Positions 54,578 through 63,089 of a stretch of 64,000 bases of DNA are shown one piece after another. Both the position numbers and the translations under genes were made by a program. The notes under the pieces are model-generated. The model was not told the DNA's origin. It ran no database searches and saw only the letters and a program-made list of their open reading frames with translations. Positions within the stretch are counted from its first letter, which is position 1, and every line of letters starts with the position of its first letter. This DNA comes from Maritalea sp051251695 (GTDB lineage: Bacteria > Pseudomonadota > Alphaproteobacteria > Rhizobiales > Devosiaceae): contig NZ_JBPOEU010000006.1 of the NCBI RefSeq assembly GCF_051251695.1, positions 96,848-160,847 of the forward strand, written 5' to 3'.

Positions 54578-56536
54578 TTAAATCTGCCAAATGGCCACGT
54601 CATAGGGAGCCAGCTCCATCCCGCCAACTAAGAATTGCGTTTCTGTTGGCAAATCAAGCTGCTCAGGTTTATGAGAAAAATTGAATGCGAACTTCAGGTT
54701 TTCACGACGTGTGACCCGCACATTGGTTGCAACGTTTGGTGATGCGAAAACGTCAGCCCAACTTGTCAGCTTGCCAACCACTTCCTGCAGTAGGCTTGGC
54801 GTGAAGTGCGTTGCACCATACCAACATTTGTCATTTCCCACGAGTGCAGGTGAGCCTTGTCGGAACTCAGATTGGAACGTTGCCAGCACCGTCTCGTCAC
54901 TTACAATATGCTCACGCCAATTGCCCAAGTCACCCAGGATCCCGTCGAGTTCTACGCGGTCCTTATTGTAGGGGGGCAAGGATTCCACACGTTCCACTTT
55001 CACATCAATTAAACGGGTAAAGTTTCCTGGCGGCAACTTGGTTGGTATATGCATGTCTTTGGTTTTGCTGCCTGTTCGTGCGCCCAAATAGACCTTGGCT
55101 GAACTCTCTTCTAACTTGTCGACAAACGCTGAATTATCAATGATCATATCCGGCACAACCACTAACTTATAGTGCTCAAGGTCAGAATGCGGACCGACAA
55201 TATCCACGTCAATGCCGCGCTGAGAAAAGGCAACATACCAATCCATAGCAACCCGAGAACTGGAATAATCTTCACCCTGCGGCAATGCATGGGCAGCCCA
55301 TCGAGATGGATAATCGAGCACCAACGCTACCTCTGATTGCTGGCGCTGCCCCGTTTCTGGCAACAAAGCGCTTTCACGCACAACTTGTTCAACCTCAAGA
55401 AACCCTTGGTCAGGCTCATTATTGGGCAATAATAGACCCGCATGAAACTGTTCTTGTGCAAATTTTGATTGTCGCCAACGGAAATAACAAACCACATCGA
55501 CGCCATGCGCATATGCCAGCCATGTCCACAGCCTTGTCATCCCATCTTGAGGTGATTGATTGTGTTTCGCCCAATTTACTGGTCCGGGCTGTTGCTCCAT
55601 AATCCAAGCTTTTCCTTGCCCAACCTGTCGGTACAAATCATTGTTGAATGCAGGTTGATCAGGAATTCCAGTGCGCAGCCGTTCTGCCTTTTCTTCGTCA
55701 TCCAACCCTGCATAAACCAAGGCGCCCATTGGGTAACTATCCCATGAAGCAAAATCGATATCCTTACCCACCGCATAATGGTCGAAGTCAGTGTTATGCC
55801 CCATGAAGTTATGGGTGATTGGGCGACCCGGCGAGAGTTTGCGCAGCAGGTCCACCTGCATCTTATTAAAACTCACAACTTGATCAGATGAGAAACGATA
55901 AAAATCTAACAGGTGGGTAGGGCTTGGTTCCTCAACTAAATTATTAGGTAATTCAATTTGGCTGAACGATTGGTAGGTCATCCCCCAAAAGCGGGTGCCC
56001 CACGCTTCATTCAAACAATCTATGGCTTCATATCGAGCGCTCAACCACTTTTGAAAAGCTGTTTGTGCAACATCTGAATAGCTATAGATTGTATTGTGAT
56101 CGCCATATTCATTGTCGACTTGCCATGCATGCACGAATTCGTTTTTACCGTATCGATTGGCAAATGCTTTTGTAATGCGCACCGCATGTTCGTGGTAAAT
56201 GTCGCTTGAAAAACAATAATGGCGGCGTGCGCCGAACTTACGCACATTGCCATGTTCATCCACAGGCAGTATTTCGGGATGTTTATCAACCAACCATTTA
56301 GGCGGGGCAGCTGTCGGCGTACACATCACGACCTGCAGACCCGCTTTTCCCAACGTATCGACCGCCTGGTCAAGCCAATCCCAATCGAACTCACCTTCGC
56401 TTGGCTCAACCAATGACCAGGTAAACTCAGCAATGCGGACCCAAGTCAAACCCAAAGCGGCCATTTTGCGCGCATCATCTGCCCACATTTCTTTCGGCCA
56501 TTGCTCTGGGTAATAACAAACGCCCAACTCCAACAT
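54578..56536 (-). CDS. Beta-galactosidase, GH42
   Basis: 652 residues. GH42 barrel: VCYYPEQWP at the start, acid/base Glu143 in VDNEYG, nucleophile Glu314 in WIMEQQPGPVNW, then the trimerisation domain (LVLDYPSRWAAHALP) and a small C-terminal beta domain ending VGGMELAPYDVAIWQI. No signal peptide, so it cleaves imported beta-galactosides in the cytoplasm. It lies upstream of the ABC operon in the same direction, 161 bp apart with an operator between, so it may have its own promoter. Confidence 0.94.
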   Translation of the reverse strand: MLELGVCYYPEQWPKEMWADDARKMAALGLTWVRIAEFTWSLVEPSEGEFDWDWLDQAVDTLGKAGLQVVMCTPTAAPPKWLVDKHPEILPVDEHGNVRKFGARRHYCFSSDIYHEHAVRITKAFANRYGKNEFVHAWQVDNEYGDHNTIYSYSDVAQTAFQKWLSARYEAIDCLNEAWGTRFWGMTYQSFSQIELPNNLVEEPSPTHLLDFYRFSSDQVVSFNKMQVDLLRKLSPGRPITHNFMGHNTDFDHYAVGKDIDFASWDSYPMGALVYAGLDDEEKAERLRTGIPDQPAFNNDLYRQVGQGKAWIMEQQPGPVNWAKHNQSPQDGMTRLWTWLAYAHGVDVVCYFRWRQSKFAQEQFHAGLLLPNNEPDQGFLEVEQVVRESALLPETGQRQQSEVALVLDYPSRWAAHALPQGEDYSSSRVAMDWYVAFSQRGIDVDIVGPHSDLEHYKLVVVPDMIIDNSAFVDKLEESSAKVYLGARTGSKTKDMHIPTKLPPGNFTRLIDVKVERVESLPPYNKDRVELDGILGDLGNWREHIVSDETVLATFQSEFRQGSPALVGNDKCWYGATHFTPSLLQEVVGKLTSWADVFASPNVATNVRVTRRENLKFAFNFSHKPEQLDLPTETQFLVGGMELAPYDVAIWQI

Positions 56537-56759
56537 ACTAATCGCTCCGTGCTTTCGCTAAACTGAAACCCAATCCATTTTTCAGACTCATACACAATTT
56601 GACAAAAATAAAAACGATTATATTTTGAAATGAACAATCAATGTGAACTTTGAGCTATCTCTATTCCATCAAAAGCAGGTGCCCATCAGGGCATAAACTG
56701 AACCAGTTTCCAAGGTCGAGAAGGTTGGCGAGAGGATCACGGCTAACGGCGCATCCGCA

Positions 56760-57767
56760 CTAAAGTTTGCGGCACGAATTGCCTGGGACGAATTTGGGTG
56801 CGAGCACAAAATCTTCTATTGGATCTGCGTGGCCTTCAGGGTTGGTAATGCGGTGCAGGATACGTTGTGAAATGATATGACCAAGTTCCAGTGTGTCTTG
56901 AATGACCATAGTAATGCGCGGCGTCATGACCTCGCTCCATTGGATATCGTCAATCATCGCTAGCGATACATCGTTAGGGCAATTGAAGCCGAGTTCTTGC
57001 ATGGCTTGAAGCGCCGCCAGCGCTGCGACGTTATTAACGCCTATGATCGCGGTAGGGCGTTCTTTTTGAACGAGTAAACGCATGGCCGCCTCATATCCTG
57101 CTTGGCGCGAAAACTTACCATTCACAATGAAGTTGGGGTTGATATCAACTCCCGCGCCCATCATCGTATCTCGAAAGCCGCGATAGCGTTCGCTGGCTGT
57201 ATGCATGTGTTCGGGACCTGCGATGAATGCGATATCGCGGTGGCCCAATTGCAACAAGTGTTCAGTTAACATTGCGCCGGCCAAATGGTTGTCAGAGCCG
57301 ACAAAGTCGCGCTCGATCCCGGGCACTTTTTGGTCAAAGCATACGATAGGAATTTTCAATTCTTTGATGAAATCAGTGTATTTCTCATCAAATCCGGCGG
57401 GTGACAGCACAAGACCTGCGACTTTTAAGCCGATCAAGTGTTTCACCAATTGTCGCTCTCGTTCCTCTTCACCAGAAGAGTCAGTAACCAACACAAAATG
57501 GTTTTGCGCCAAAGCATGGTTTTCCAACTGCCTACGGATGTCGCCGAAAAATGGGTTACCCACATGACCAACCACAAAGCCGATCATCCGACTTTGCCCA
57601 CGCGCAAGACTTTGAGCGAGCGGATCTGCGACATAACCCACTTCTGTGACCGCGCTTCGAACACGCGCAAGTGTTTTTTCACTCACACGGCTCGGACTAT
57701 TCAACGCAAGAGAAACAGTAGAAACAGAAACCTTTGCAAGCTTGGCGACATCACGAATATTAGGCAT
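56760..57767 (-). CDS. LacI family transcriptional regulator
   Basis: 335 residues. LacI helix-turn-helix NIRDVAKLAKVSVSTVSLALNSP, hinge PLAQSLARGQS, effector domain (IGFVVGHVGNPFFGDIRRQLE, VGSDNHLAGAMLTEHLLQLGHRDIAFI). It is divergent from the broken GH29 gene at 57972; both promoters carry related palindromes, so its original targets probably included that fucoside-type operon. It may also act on GH42 downstream. Confidence 0.92.
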   Translation of the reverse strand: MPNIRDVAKLAKVSVSTVSLALNSPSRVSEKTLARVRSAVTEVGYVADPLAQSLARGQSRMIGFVVGHVGNPFFGDIRRQLENHALAQNHFVLVTDSSGEEERERQLVKHLIGLKVAGLVLSPAGFDEKYTDFIKELKIPIVCFDQKVPGIERDFVGSDNHLAGAMLTEHLLQLGHRDIAFIAGPEHMHTASERYRGFRDTMMGAGVDINPNFIVNGKFSRQAGYEAAMRLLVQKERPTAIIGVNNVAALAALQAMQELGFNCPNDVSLAMIDDIQWSEVMTPRITMVIQDTLELGHIISQRILHRITNPEGHADPIEDFVLAPKFVPGNSCRKL

Positions 57768-57773
57768 AAAACT

Positions 57774-57945
57774 ATCGAACCGCTTCCATTAATATAATAA
57801 TTCTCTTGTCTAAGTAAACCAGCATGTTGACGAAGAAAACTATCAGACTATCGCCGTTTTGCAAGCCAAATAGCGAGCCACTCTCGTTTCGAGCCTTGAC
57901 ATTCGCCAATGCCTGAGTCCAGTATTGGCTATCGAACCGGTTCGA
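57774..57945. promoter_or_regulatory. Paired LacI operators between lacI and the broken GH29 gene
   Basis: TCGAACCGGTTCGA at 57932-57945 is a perfect 14-bp palindrome with a central CG pair, 26 bp ahead of the GH29 start. A one-mismatch version (TCGAACCGCTTC) starts at 57775, just ahead of the lacI start. Two like sites about 157 bp apart suit looping repression by the adjacent LacI protein. Confidence 0.68.
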
Positions 57946-57971
57946 ACAAGTAGAATTTAGGGAGAAATATT

Positions 57972-58538
57972 TTGGATCAAGCTCTGCCAACACAGAAATT
58001 TTCAGACACGAATGATGGCAAGGCGTGGTTCACTTCTGACCGTTTTGGCATGTTCATCCATTTCGGACTTTATGCCTTGGGTGCGCGCCACGAATGGTTG
58101 AAGCATCGCGAAGAGATAACAACCCAAGATTACGCAAAATATTTCGAGAATTTTGACCCAGATTTATATGACCCTCAAGAATGGGCGCGTGCTGCGCGTG
58201 AGGCGGGCATGAAATATGTCGTGCTCACCGCCAAACACCATGAGGGTTTTTGTCTTTGGGACAGCAAGTTCACCGACTACAAAGTCACTAATACGCCATA
58301 TGGCAAGGATATGCTTGGCCCCTATGTAGATGCTTTGCGCGCTGAGGGTCTGAGGGTAGGTGGCTCCATATTTAGCGCAAATGCGCAAGATGCAACTGTG
58401 AATTTATCGTTGCAAATGTGGGGAAGCGAAACCGACGCGGCTCTATGGCAAAGCCTTGCTGATCTCGTAACCAAAGAACACCCCAACATCACAGTGACCC
58501 CAGAAATTTCGGGTTGGACGGATTATTGGACTTCTTGA
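57972..58538 (+). pseudogene. Chimeric frame: GH29 alpha-L-fucosidase N-terminus joined to ABC binding-protein N-terminus
   Basis: Starts at TTG 57972 behind AGGGAG. Residues 1 to about 128 are a normal GH29 start: WFTSDRFGMFIHFGLYALGA, YVVLTAKHHEGFCLWDS with the paired His, and YVDALRAEGLRVG. Near 58358-58365 the sequence changes to the end of a signal peptide and start of a sugar-binding protein: SANAQDATVNLSLQMWGSE, LVTKEHPNITVTPEISGWTDYW, ending at TGA 58536. The GH29 nucleophile Asp and most of both proteins are missing, so neither can work. Confidence 0.85.
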
Positions 58539-58669
58539 TGAGTTCAGCTTCGATCCATATCCCCAACATGCTGACCGATCAAAATCTGGCCATGCAGGCA
58601 ATCGTCATCGTCTCGCTTTGGGCTGGCATTGGCTACAATACCGTGTTGTTTAACGCCGCGCTTGATATG
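58516..58669 (+). pseudogene. Sugar ABC permease, internal fragment
   Basis: In the frame opening at 58514, about 45 residues (LLDFLMSSASIHIPNM, then NLAMQAIVIVSLWAGIGYN and TVLFNAAL) match the middle of a MalF-like permease just before its EAA loop. The fragment follows the binding-protein piece, shifted in frame, and runs directly into the lrp 3' half. Both ends are missing. Confidence 0.75.
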
Positions 58670-58927
58670 GTGCGCGAAGACTATGATAATGATCAGGTCC
58701 GCGCCGTAATGATGATTGAAATCGTCGGAAAATCCACCGCCGACGTCATTCGAAAACTACGCGGCCTACCAGAAATCCACACCATCCACTCCACCAACGG
58801 CAATTGGGATCTAATCGCAGAAATCCACTCGGGATCATTGTCCGAGTTCGACAATGTATTGCGCAAAGTCCGCATGATCGACGGGATTTTGAATTCTGAA
58901 ACGAACTTGTTGCTTAGTTCTGTTTGA
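58670..58927 (+). repeat. Direct repeat copy B: lrp 3' half (pseudogene fragment)
   Basis: The last 85 codons of the Lrp/AsnC regulator at 20987-21424, same protein sequence, with eight synonymous changes and a different stop codon. The DNA-binding half is absent. It is in frame with the permease fragment, giving a 137-codon open frame (58514-58927) that has no sensible product. The join falls where permease and lrp sequence both read like VREDYD, suggesting recombination at short homology. Confidence 0.92.
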
Positions 58928-59104
58928 GGCGAATAGCGCTAAAGCGTTTTCGCTCAGTCAAATAGAGTACCTGTCATCTTGCACTTCAGATCAAGCGGGT
59001 TTGGTTAGGTCGGAAGATAGAAGGGCGGGAAGCGGACTTTCGTTGCTGATGCGAAAGAAGCGTTATGTGGGGGGGAGAAATCATGAACTGTAATGTTGTT
59101 GGGT

Positions 59105-60043
59105 TTAGTGTTTTACGTCGCGCCCAATATCTTGGAACCTGTTCGTCTTCCAGTCAGGATTTGCACTAAATTCTACCGTCAGGAATTCGATGAAGGTACG
59201 GACGCGCGAAGGCATATATTTGGCTGCGGCGAAAATGGCGTGAATGCCTTTGGTCTGGGTGCTCGCGTCGCACAATATCCGTACTAAACGCCCATTTGCG
59301 ATGTCGCGTGATACAACATAATCTGGGCAAAGTGCAATCCCCTGAGCCCCCACAGCCAAATCCCGTGAAGATCTGGCTGAATTGACTTTAAAACTCCCCT
59401 TCACCGGGATGCTATACGATTGGGTGCCGTGCGTGAATACCCAGTTATCCCCAGACCGCATATTGGTGTCACGAATACAATCATAATTGATAAGGTCGTC
59501 TGGAATTTTAGGTGTTCCATTTTCTTCAAGATAGCGCGGCGATGCTACGGTCCAAAGCTCTGTTGCCCCTAACTTTCGGGCGATCAAACTAGATGTCTCC
59601 AACTCACCGATACGTATCGCTAAATCGAACCCTCCCTCGGTCAAACTGACATAACTGTCGCTGAGTTTGAGGTCGAATGAAATGTCCGGATGATGGTTGT
59701 GAAACGCGCAGAGCAACGGTTGAAGATAGAGTTCTCCGAACGTGCTGGGGGCAGAAATCCGCAGTAAACCTAATAGATTTGCCGTATCATCGCGTAGGCT
59801 CGTATTAAGATCGTCAATCTCATCGAGTATCCGAAGAACTTGATCGTAATATCGTTGCCCCTCACTGGTAACGCTGATCCGTCGGGTCGTTCGATGTAAT
59901 AATCGTAATCCAAGGTGATCTTCAAGCTGCGCGATGTATTTGCTGACTAACTTTTTAGATATCGAGAGCCGGTCCGCCGCGTTGGTGAATGAACCTGCTT
60001 CAACTACAGCGACAAATGTTTTCATACCATCAAGAGTGTCCAT
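59105..60043 (-). CDS. LysR family transcriptional regulator
   Basis: 312 residues. N-terminal winged helix (GMKTFVAVVEAGSFTNAADRLSISKKLVSKYIAQLE, LRLLHRTTRRISVTSEG) and effector domain (LGLLRISAPSTFGELYL, GFDLAIRIGELETSSLIARKL). It belongs to the group typified by DmlR/AaeR-like regulators. It is divergent from an ester-cyclase-like gene and a quinone-reductase/dioxygenase set, and an inverted repeat lies between the two starts. Confidence 0.93.
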   Translation of the reverse strand: MDTLDGMKTFVAVVEAGSFTNAADRLSISKKLVSKYIAQLEDHLGLRLLHRTTRRISVTSEGQRYYDQVLRILDEIDDLNTSLRDDTANLLGLLRISAPSTFGELYLQPLLCAFHNHHPDISFDLKLSDSYVSLTEGGFDLAIRIGELETSSLIARKLGATELWTVASPRYLEENGTPKIPDDLINYDCIRDTNMRSGDNWVFTHGTQSYSIPVKGSFKVNSARSSRDLAVGAQGIALCPDYVVSRDIANGRLVRILCDASTQTKGIHAIFAAAKYMPSRVRTFIEFLTVEFSANPDWKTNRFQDIGRDVKH

Positions 60044-60090
60044 GATTGTCCATACTACGGCGAAAGAGTTTCTGCAATAGGTCTATTTAT

Positions 60091-60107
60091 CAGCTCAATT
60101 GAAGCTG
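60091..60107. promoter_or_regulatory. Candidate LysR binding site
   Basis: CAGCT (60091-60095) and AGCTG (60103-60107) face each other over seven bases with CAATTG in the middle, an imperfect dyad in the 149-bp gap between the divergent LysR and ester-cyclase genes. Size and place fit a LysR operator. Confidence 0.5.
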
Positions 60108-60192
60108 TCATACCAAACCCATCGGACAGCTATGTTGGCGAAATAAACGCTGCATTCGCGTAACGACAGATGAACACACAAGGACTTTGAGA

Positions 60193-60774
60193 ATGACATA
60201 CAACCTAAAAGCTGCCCTCGTAGCTGCGATCATTACACTCCCTGCAGTCCCCACTTTGGCCGCAGATATGAGCCCCAGCCACGTATCCATGCCGCACGGG
60301 ATCACCGCAGAACAATTCTATAATGGCGGCTCCACTTCCGGCACGGAAGCGCAGTCTCATATCGACAAATTTGATGTTTTGGATTTCGAAGTATTCTCAG
60401 GGCAACAATGGGAACGTTTACATGAAAGCCACGACGAAAATATCATCGTTACATGGCCTGACGGACACTCTACCACAGGTATTGAAGTCCATATCTCGGA
60501 TCTCAAAAACATGTTTGTCTTTGCGCCAGATATTTCAATCAAAACGCACCCTGTGAAAATTGGATCTGGTGACTGGACGACAGTTATTGGCGTTATGAGC
60601 GGCACGTTTTCCGAACCAATGCCAATTGGTGAAGGCCAATTCATTGAGCCTACAGGGCGAACATTTGAGTTAAAAATGGCGACAGTGGGTTTTTGGCAAG
60701 ATGGTCTCATGATTCATGAATGGCTGTTCTGGGATAACGACACATTTTATCGTCAACTTGGATTGCGCGACTAA
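60193..60774 (+). CDS. Exported ester cyclase/SnoaL-like protein
   Basis: 193 residues from ATG 60193 with AAGGA upstream; TTG 60187 would add two. Signal peptide AALVAAIITLPAVPTLAA. The mature part looks like the SnoaL-type ester cyclase branch of NTF2-like proteins: RLHESHDENIIVTWPDGHSTTGIEVHISDLKNMF, IGVMSGTFSEPMPI, and a beta-rich end with HEWLFWDNDTFYRQLGL. Periplasmic; substrate unknown, perhaps an aromatic or polyketide-like compound. First rightward gene of the LysR-linked set. Confidence 0.82.
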   Translation: MTYNLKAALVAAIITLPAVPTLAADMSPSHVSMPHGITAEQFYNGGSTSGTEAQSHIDKFDVLDFEVFSGQQWERLHESHDENIIVTWPDGHSTTGIEVHISDLKNMFVFAPDISIKTHPVKIGSGDWTTVIGVMSGTFSEPMPIGEGQFIEPTGRTFELKMATVGFWQDGLMIHEWLFWDNDTFYRQLGLRD

Positions 60775-60785
60775 TCACGTTTTGT

Positions 60786-60810
60786 GGCGCTGCAACACAG
60801 TTGCGGCGCC
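60786..60810 (+). terminator. Strong hairpin after the ester cyclase gene
   Basis: Eleven-bp stem (60786-60796 with 60800-60810, one G-T pair) and a 3-base loop, 11 bp after the stop. No T-tract follows, so it may attenuate rather than stop transcription into the next gene. Confidence 0.55.
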
Positions 60811-60866
60811 CTTACCCGTTTGACTCATAAGACCTAGACAACCTGTTATCTTGAAGGAGTAATTTT

Positions 60867-61826
60867 GTGCTGATCAATGGAGTATGGCAAAAAGACTGGC
60901 AACCAGTTCAGTCAAAAGATGAGGACGGTCGGTTCGTCCGCCAGCAGTCAGTGTTTCGCAATTGGATCACGCCCGACGGATCCGCTGGGCCAACGGGAAA
61001 AGCTGGTTTTCAAGCACAGGAAGGGCGTTACAGGTTATACGTGGCATTGATCTGTCCTTGGGCATCAAGAACATTGATCGCACGTCAACTTAAAGGTTTA
61101 GAGGAGATGATTGCAGTCACGGTGCTGAATCCGCGTTTAACAGATCAAGGATGGGCCTTTGGTGGTTTTTACGGCGCCGATGAAGACCCTATGTTTAGAT
61201 CGTCTTTCATGCATGAACTATACACACGTGCGGATTCTACATACACGGGTCGCGCTACAGTACCGGTGTTGTGGGACATGCAGGCCAACACTATTGTCAA
61301 CAATGAGAGCGCAGACATTCTACGCATGCTCAATACGGCTTTTGATAACGTTGGCGCGATTGGGCCAGACCTGTATCCAGCCTTTCTGGCGGATAAGATT
61401 GACGCACTCAACACCGAAATTTACGAGACGCTCAATAACGGTGTGTATAAAGCGGGTTTTGCTTCATCACAGCAAGCATATGAGGAAGCAAACGCCGAAA
61501 TTTTTGCACAACTTGATCAGCTTGATGCGCGCTTATCGGACGGCAGGCGCTTTGTGTTTGGGGATGCAATCACAGAAACGGATGTCCGACTTTTCGTGAC
61601 GTTGATCCGTTTTGATGCAGCGTATCACGGCCTGTTCAAGACCAATCATAAACGCATTGCCGATTACCCCCATTTGCAGGCGTTTTTGAAATCACTGTTG
61701 GCCTTGAAGGGGGGCCGTGAAGCCGTTGATATTGATCACATAAAGGCGGGTTACTACTCAGTAAAGGCGCTTAATCCTTTAGGAATAGTGCCCAATGGAC
61801 CCGATCTTTCGGCCCTAGGATTATAA
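60867..61826 (+). CDS. Glutathionyl-hydroquinone reductase (xi-class GST, YqjG/EcfG type)
   Basis: 319 residues from GTG 60867 behind GAAGGAG. Reduces glutathionyl-hydroquinones back to hydroquinones. Xi-class features: long N-terminal arm (FVRQQSVFRNWIT), catalytic Cys63 in ALICPWASRTL, GRATVPVLWD with the cis-Pro, NNESADILRML, and the helical domain ending DIDHIKAGYYSVKALNPLGIVP. Cytoplasmic. Three bases separate it from the dioxygenase gene. Confidence 0.93.
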   Translation: MLINGVWQKDWQPVQSKDEDGRFVRQQSVFRNWITPDGSAGPTGKAGFQAQEGRYRLYVALICPWASRTLIARQLKGLEEMIAVTVLNPRLTDQGWAFGGFYGADEDPMFRSSFMHELYTRADSTYTGRATVPVLWDMQANTIVNNESADILRMLNTAFDNVGAIGPDLYPAFLADKIDALNTEIYETLNNGVYKAGFASSQQAYEEANAEIFAQLDQLDARLSDGRRFVFGDAITETDVRLFVTLIRFDAAYHGLFKTNHKRIADYPHLQAFLKSLLALKGGREAVDIDHIKAGYYSVKALNPLGIVPNGPDLSALGL

Positions 61827-61829
61827 GAC

Positions 61830-62615
61830 ATGCAACCAGCTTTATTTTTACCACATGGCGCGCCTGATTTGGCGATCGCTGACATTCCTGCGGCAGTGTT
61901 CCTAAGATCAGTGCTTAATGACGCAAAGCGACCAGATGGGATCGTCATCATTTCAGCCCATTGGGAAACGGCAGGCTTAGAGATGACCTCAGCACCCACG
62001 CTTTCGACTATCCGTGATTTTGGTGGGTTTTCTCAGGATCTGTACGCCATTTCATATCCAGCAAAAACCAATACGTGGCTAATTGAAACTGTTGAAGCGA
62101 ACTTACGAAACAACGGTATTTCAGTTACCAAAAACACCTCTCGAGGCTTGGATCACGGCGCTTGGATCCCCTTACGCCTTGCGGTGCCTGCTGCCGATAT
62201 TCCTGTCGTGCAAATTTCATTGCCGCGTCGAAGTCAACCGGCAGGCTACTTTGAGTTTGGCCGAACGCTATCTGCTCTTTCAGCCCAAAATATTTTGGTG
62301 ATTGGCTCCGGCGCATCGGTTCATAATCTGCAACGGATCAGTCCGGAAAGCACGTCCCCTCCTAAGTGGGCTGAGGAATTTGACGATTGGGTTGAGCGGA
62401 CTTTGGCCGCACGTGATTGGTCTACCCTTTTTGAGTTTGCACACACACAAAACGGTCGGATGTGTCACCCCGCGCCAGAGCATTTTCTACCACTGCTCAT
62501 GGCGGCAGGTGCAGGAATGGGACAAAATGGCACGGGTCAGGCCCAGCGGTTGCATCGCAGCTGTAGCTACGGCTCAATAGGCATGTCGGCGTGGGCGTTT
62601 ACCCATGAAGCATGA
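61830..62615 (+). CDS. DODA-type extradiol ring-opening dioxygenase (class III)
   Basis: 261 residues. LigB-fold, DODA/YgiD branch. Metal ligands are expected from His9 in LFLPHGAPDL, His in ISAHWETAG and His in SRGLDHGAWIPL; GSGASVHNL supplies another conserved His. Opens the ring of catechol-type compounds using Fe(II) or Zn(II). It ends inside the start of the next gene (11-bp overlap), so the two are coupled. Confidence 0.9.
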   Translation: MQPALFLPHGAPDLAIADIPAAVFLRSVLNDAKRPDGIVIISAHWETAGLEMTSAPTLSTIRDFGGFSQDLYAISYPAKTNTWLIETVEANLRNNGISVTKNTSRGLDHGAWIPLRLAVPAADIPVVQISLPRRSQPAGYFEFGRTLSALSAQNILVIGSGASVHNLQRISPESTSPPKWAEEFDDWVERTLAARDWSTLFEFAHTQNGRMCHPAPEHFLPLLMAAGAGMGQNGTGQAQRLHRSCSYGSIGMSAWAFTHEA

Positions 62616-63030
62616 CCTCGCCAAGACCCTGGCACAAACGGCCTTGGCAATAGCTACGCAGCGCGCGCTTTCACCTTTGGCTATTGTCATGTTGGACGCT
62701 GGTGGAAACATCAAGCACGCTACCGTTCAAGATGGTGCCGGGCCCTTGCGCTTTCCAATCGCCCAAGCCAAGGCCTATGCCGCTATCGGCATGGGAATGA
62801 GCACAAGCGATCTGTTTCAATTGTTTGAACAGGGTGTATTACCCGACCGTTTTTCAGCTTCGATCAGTGCCGCTGCCGACGGGAAATTTGCGCCTCAACC
62901 CGGAGGCGAGCTCGTTTGGCATGACGGGAACATCATTGGATCAATCGGAATTTCCGGCGCATCATCCGCCGAAGACGCTGCCGTTGCTCGGTCTGCGTTA
63001 AGAAGTGTTTTGCCTATTGGTAGTCTATAG
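62605..63030 (+). CDS. GlcG/HbpS family protein
   Basis: 141 residues. GlcG/HbpS fold: LAKTLAQTALAIATQRALSPLAIVMLDAGGN, RFPIAQAKAYAAIGMGMST and the glycine-rich GGELVWHDGNIIGSIGISGASSAEDAAVAR. Relatives bind haem or cobalamin or sit beside glycolate and aromatic-degradation genes. Starts within the dioxygenase gene and ends the operon before a terminator. Precise activity is not known. Confidence 0.88.
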   Translation: MKHDLAKTLAQTALAIATQRALSPLAIVMLDAGGNIKHATVQDGAGPLRFPIAQAKAYAAIGMGMSTSDLFQLFEQGVLPDRFSASISAAADGKFAPQPGGELVWHDGNIIGSIGISGASSAEDAAVARSALRSVLPIGSL

Positions 63031-63089
63031 CATAAAGAAATTGACGTTTACACGTGCAGAATTTGCGAACAAGACGAAGGTCCGCTACG

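Noticed and set aside
57972..58538. 188-codon frame as a short secreted fucosidase
   Set aside because: It lacks the GH29 nucleophile and most of the barrel, and its second part is a binding-protein N-terminus; no signal peptide at its start.
58514..58927. 137-codon open frame as a novel fusion regulator (membrane piece plus Lrp effector domain)
   Set aside because: Both parts are recognisable internal or terminal fragments without a DNA-binding domain or complete membrane protein; a recombination scar explains it better.
21167..58927. Integrative element with its own integrase
   Set aside because: No integrase, transposase, relaxase or tRNA target was found in the interval, and the 258-bp repeat is longer than usual attachment sites; only a recombination-based explanation is offered.
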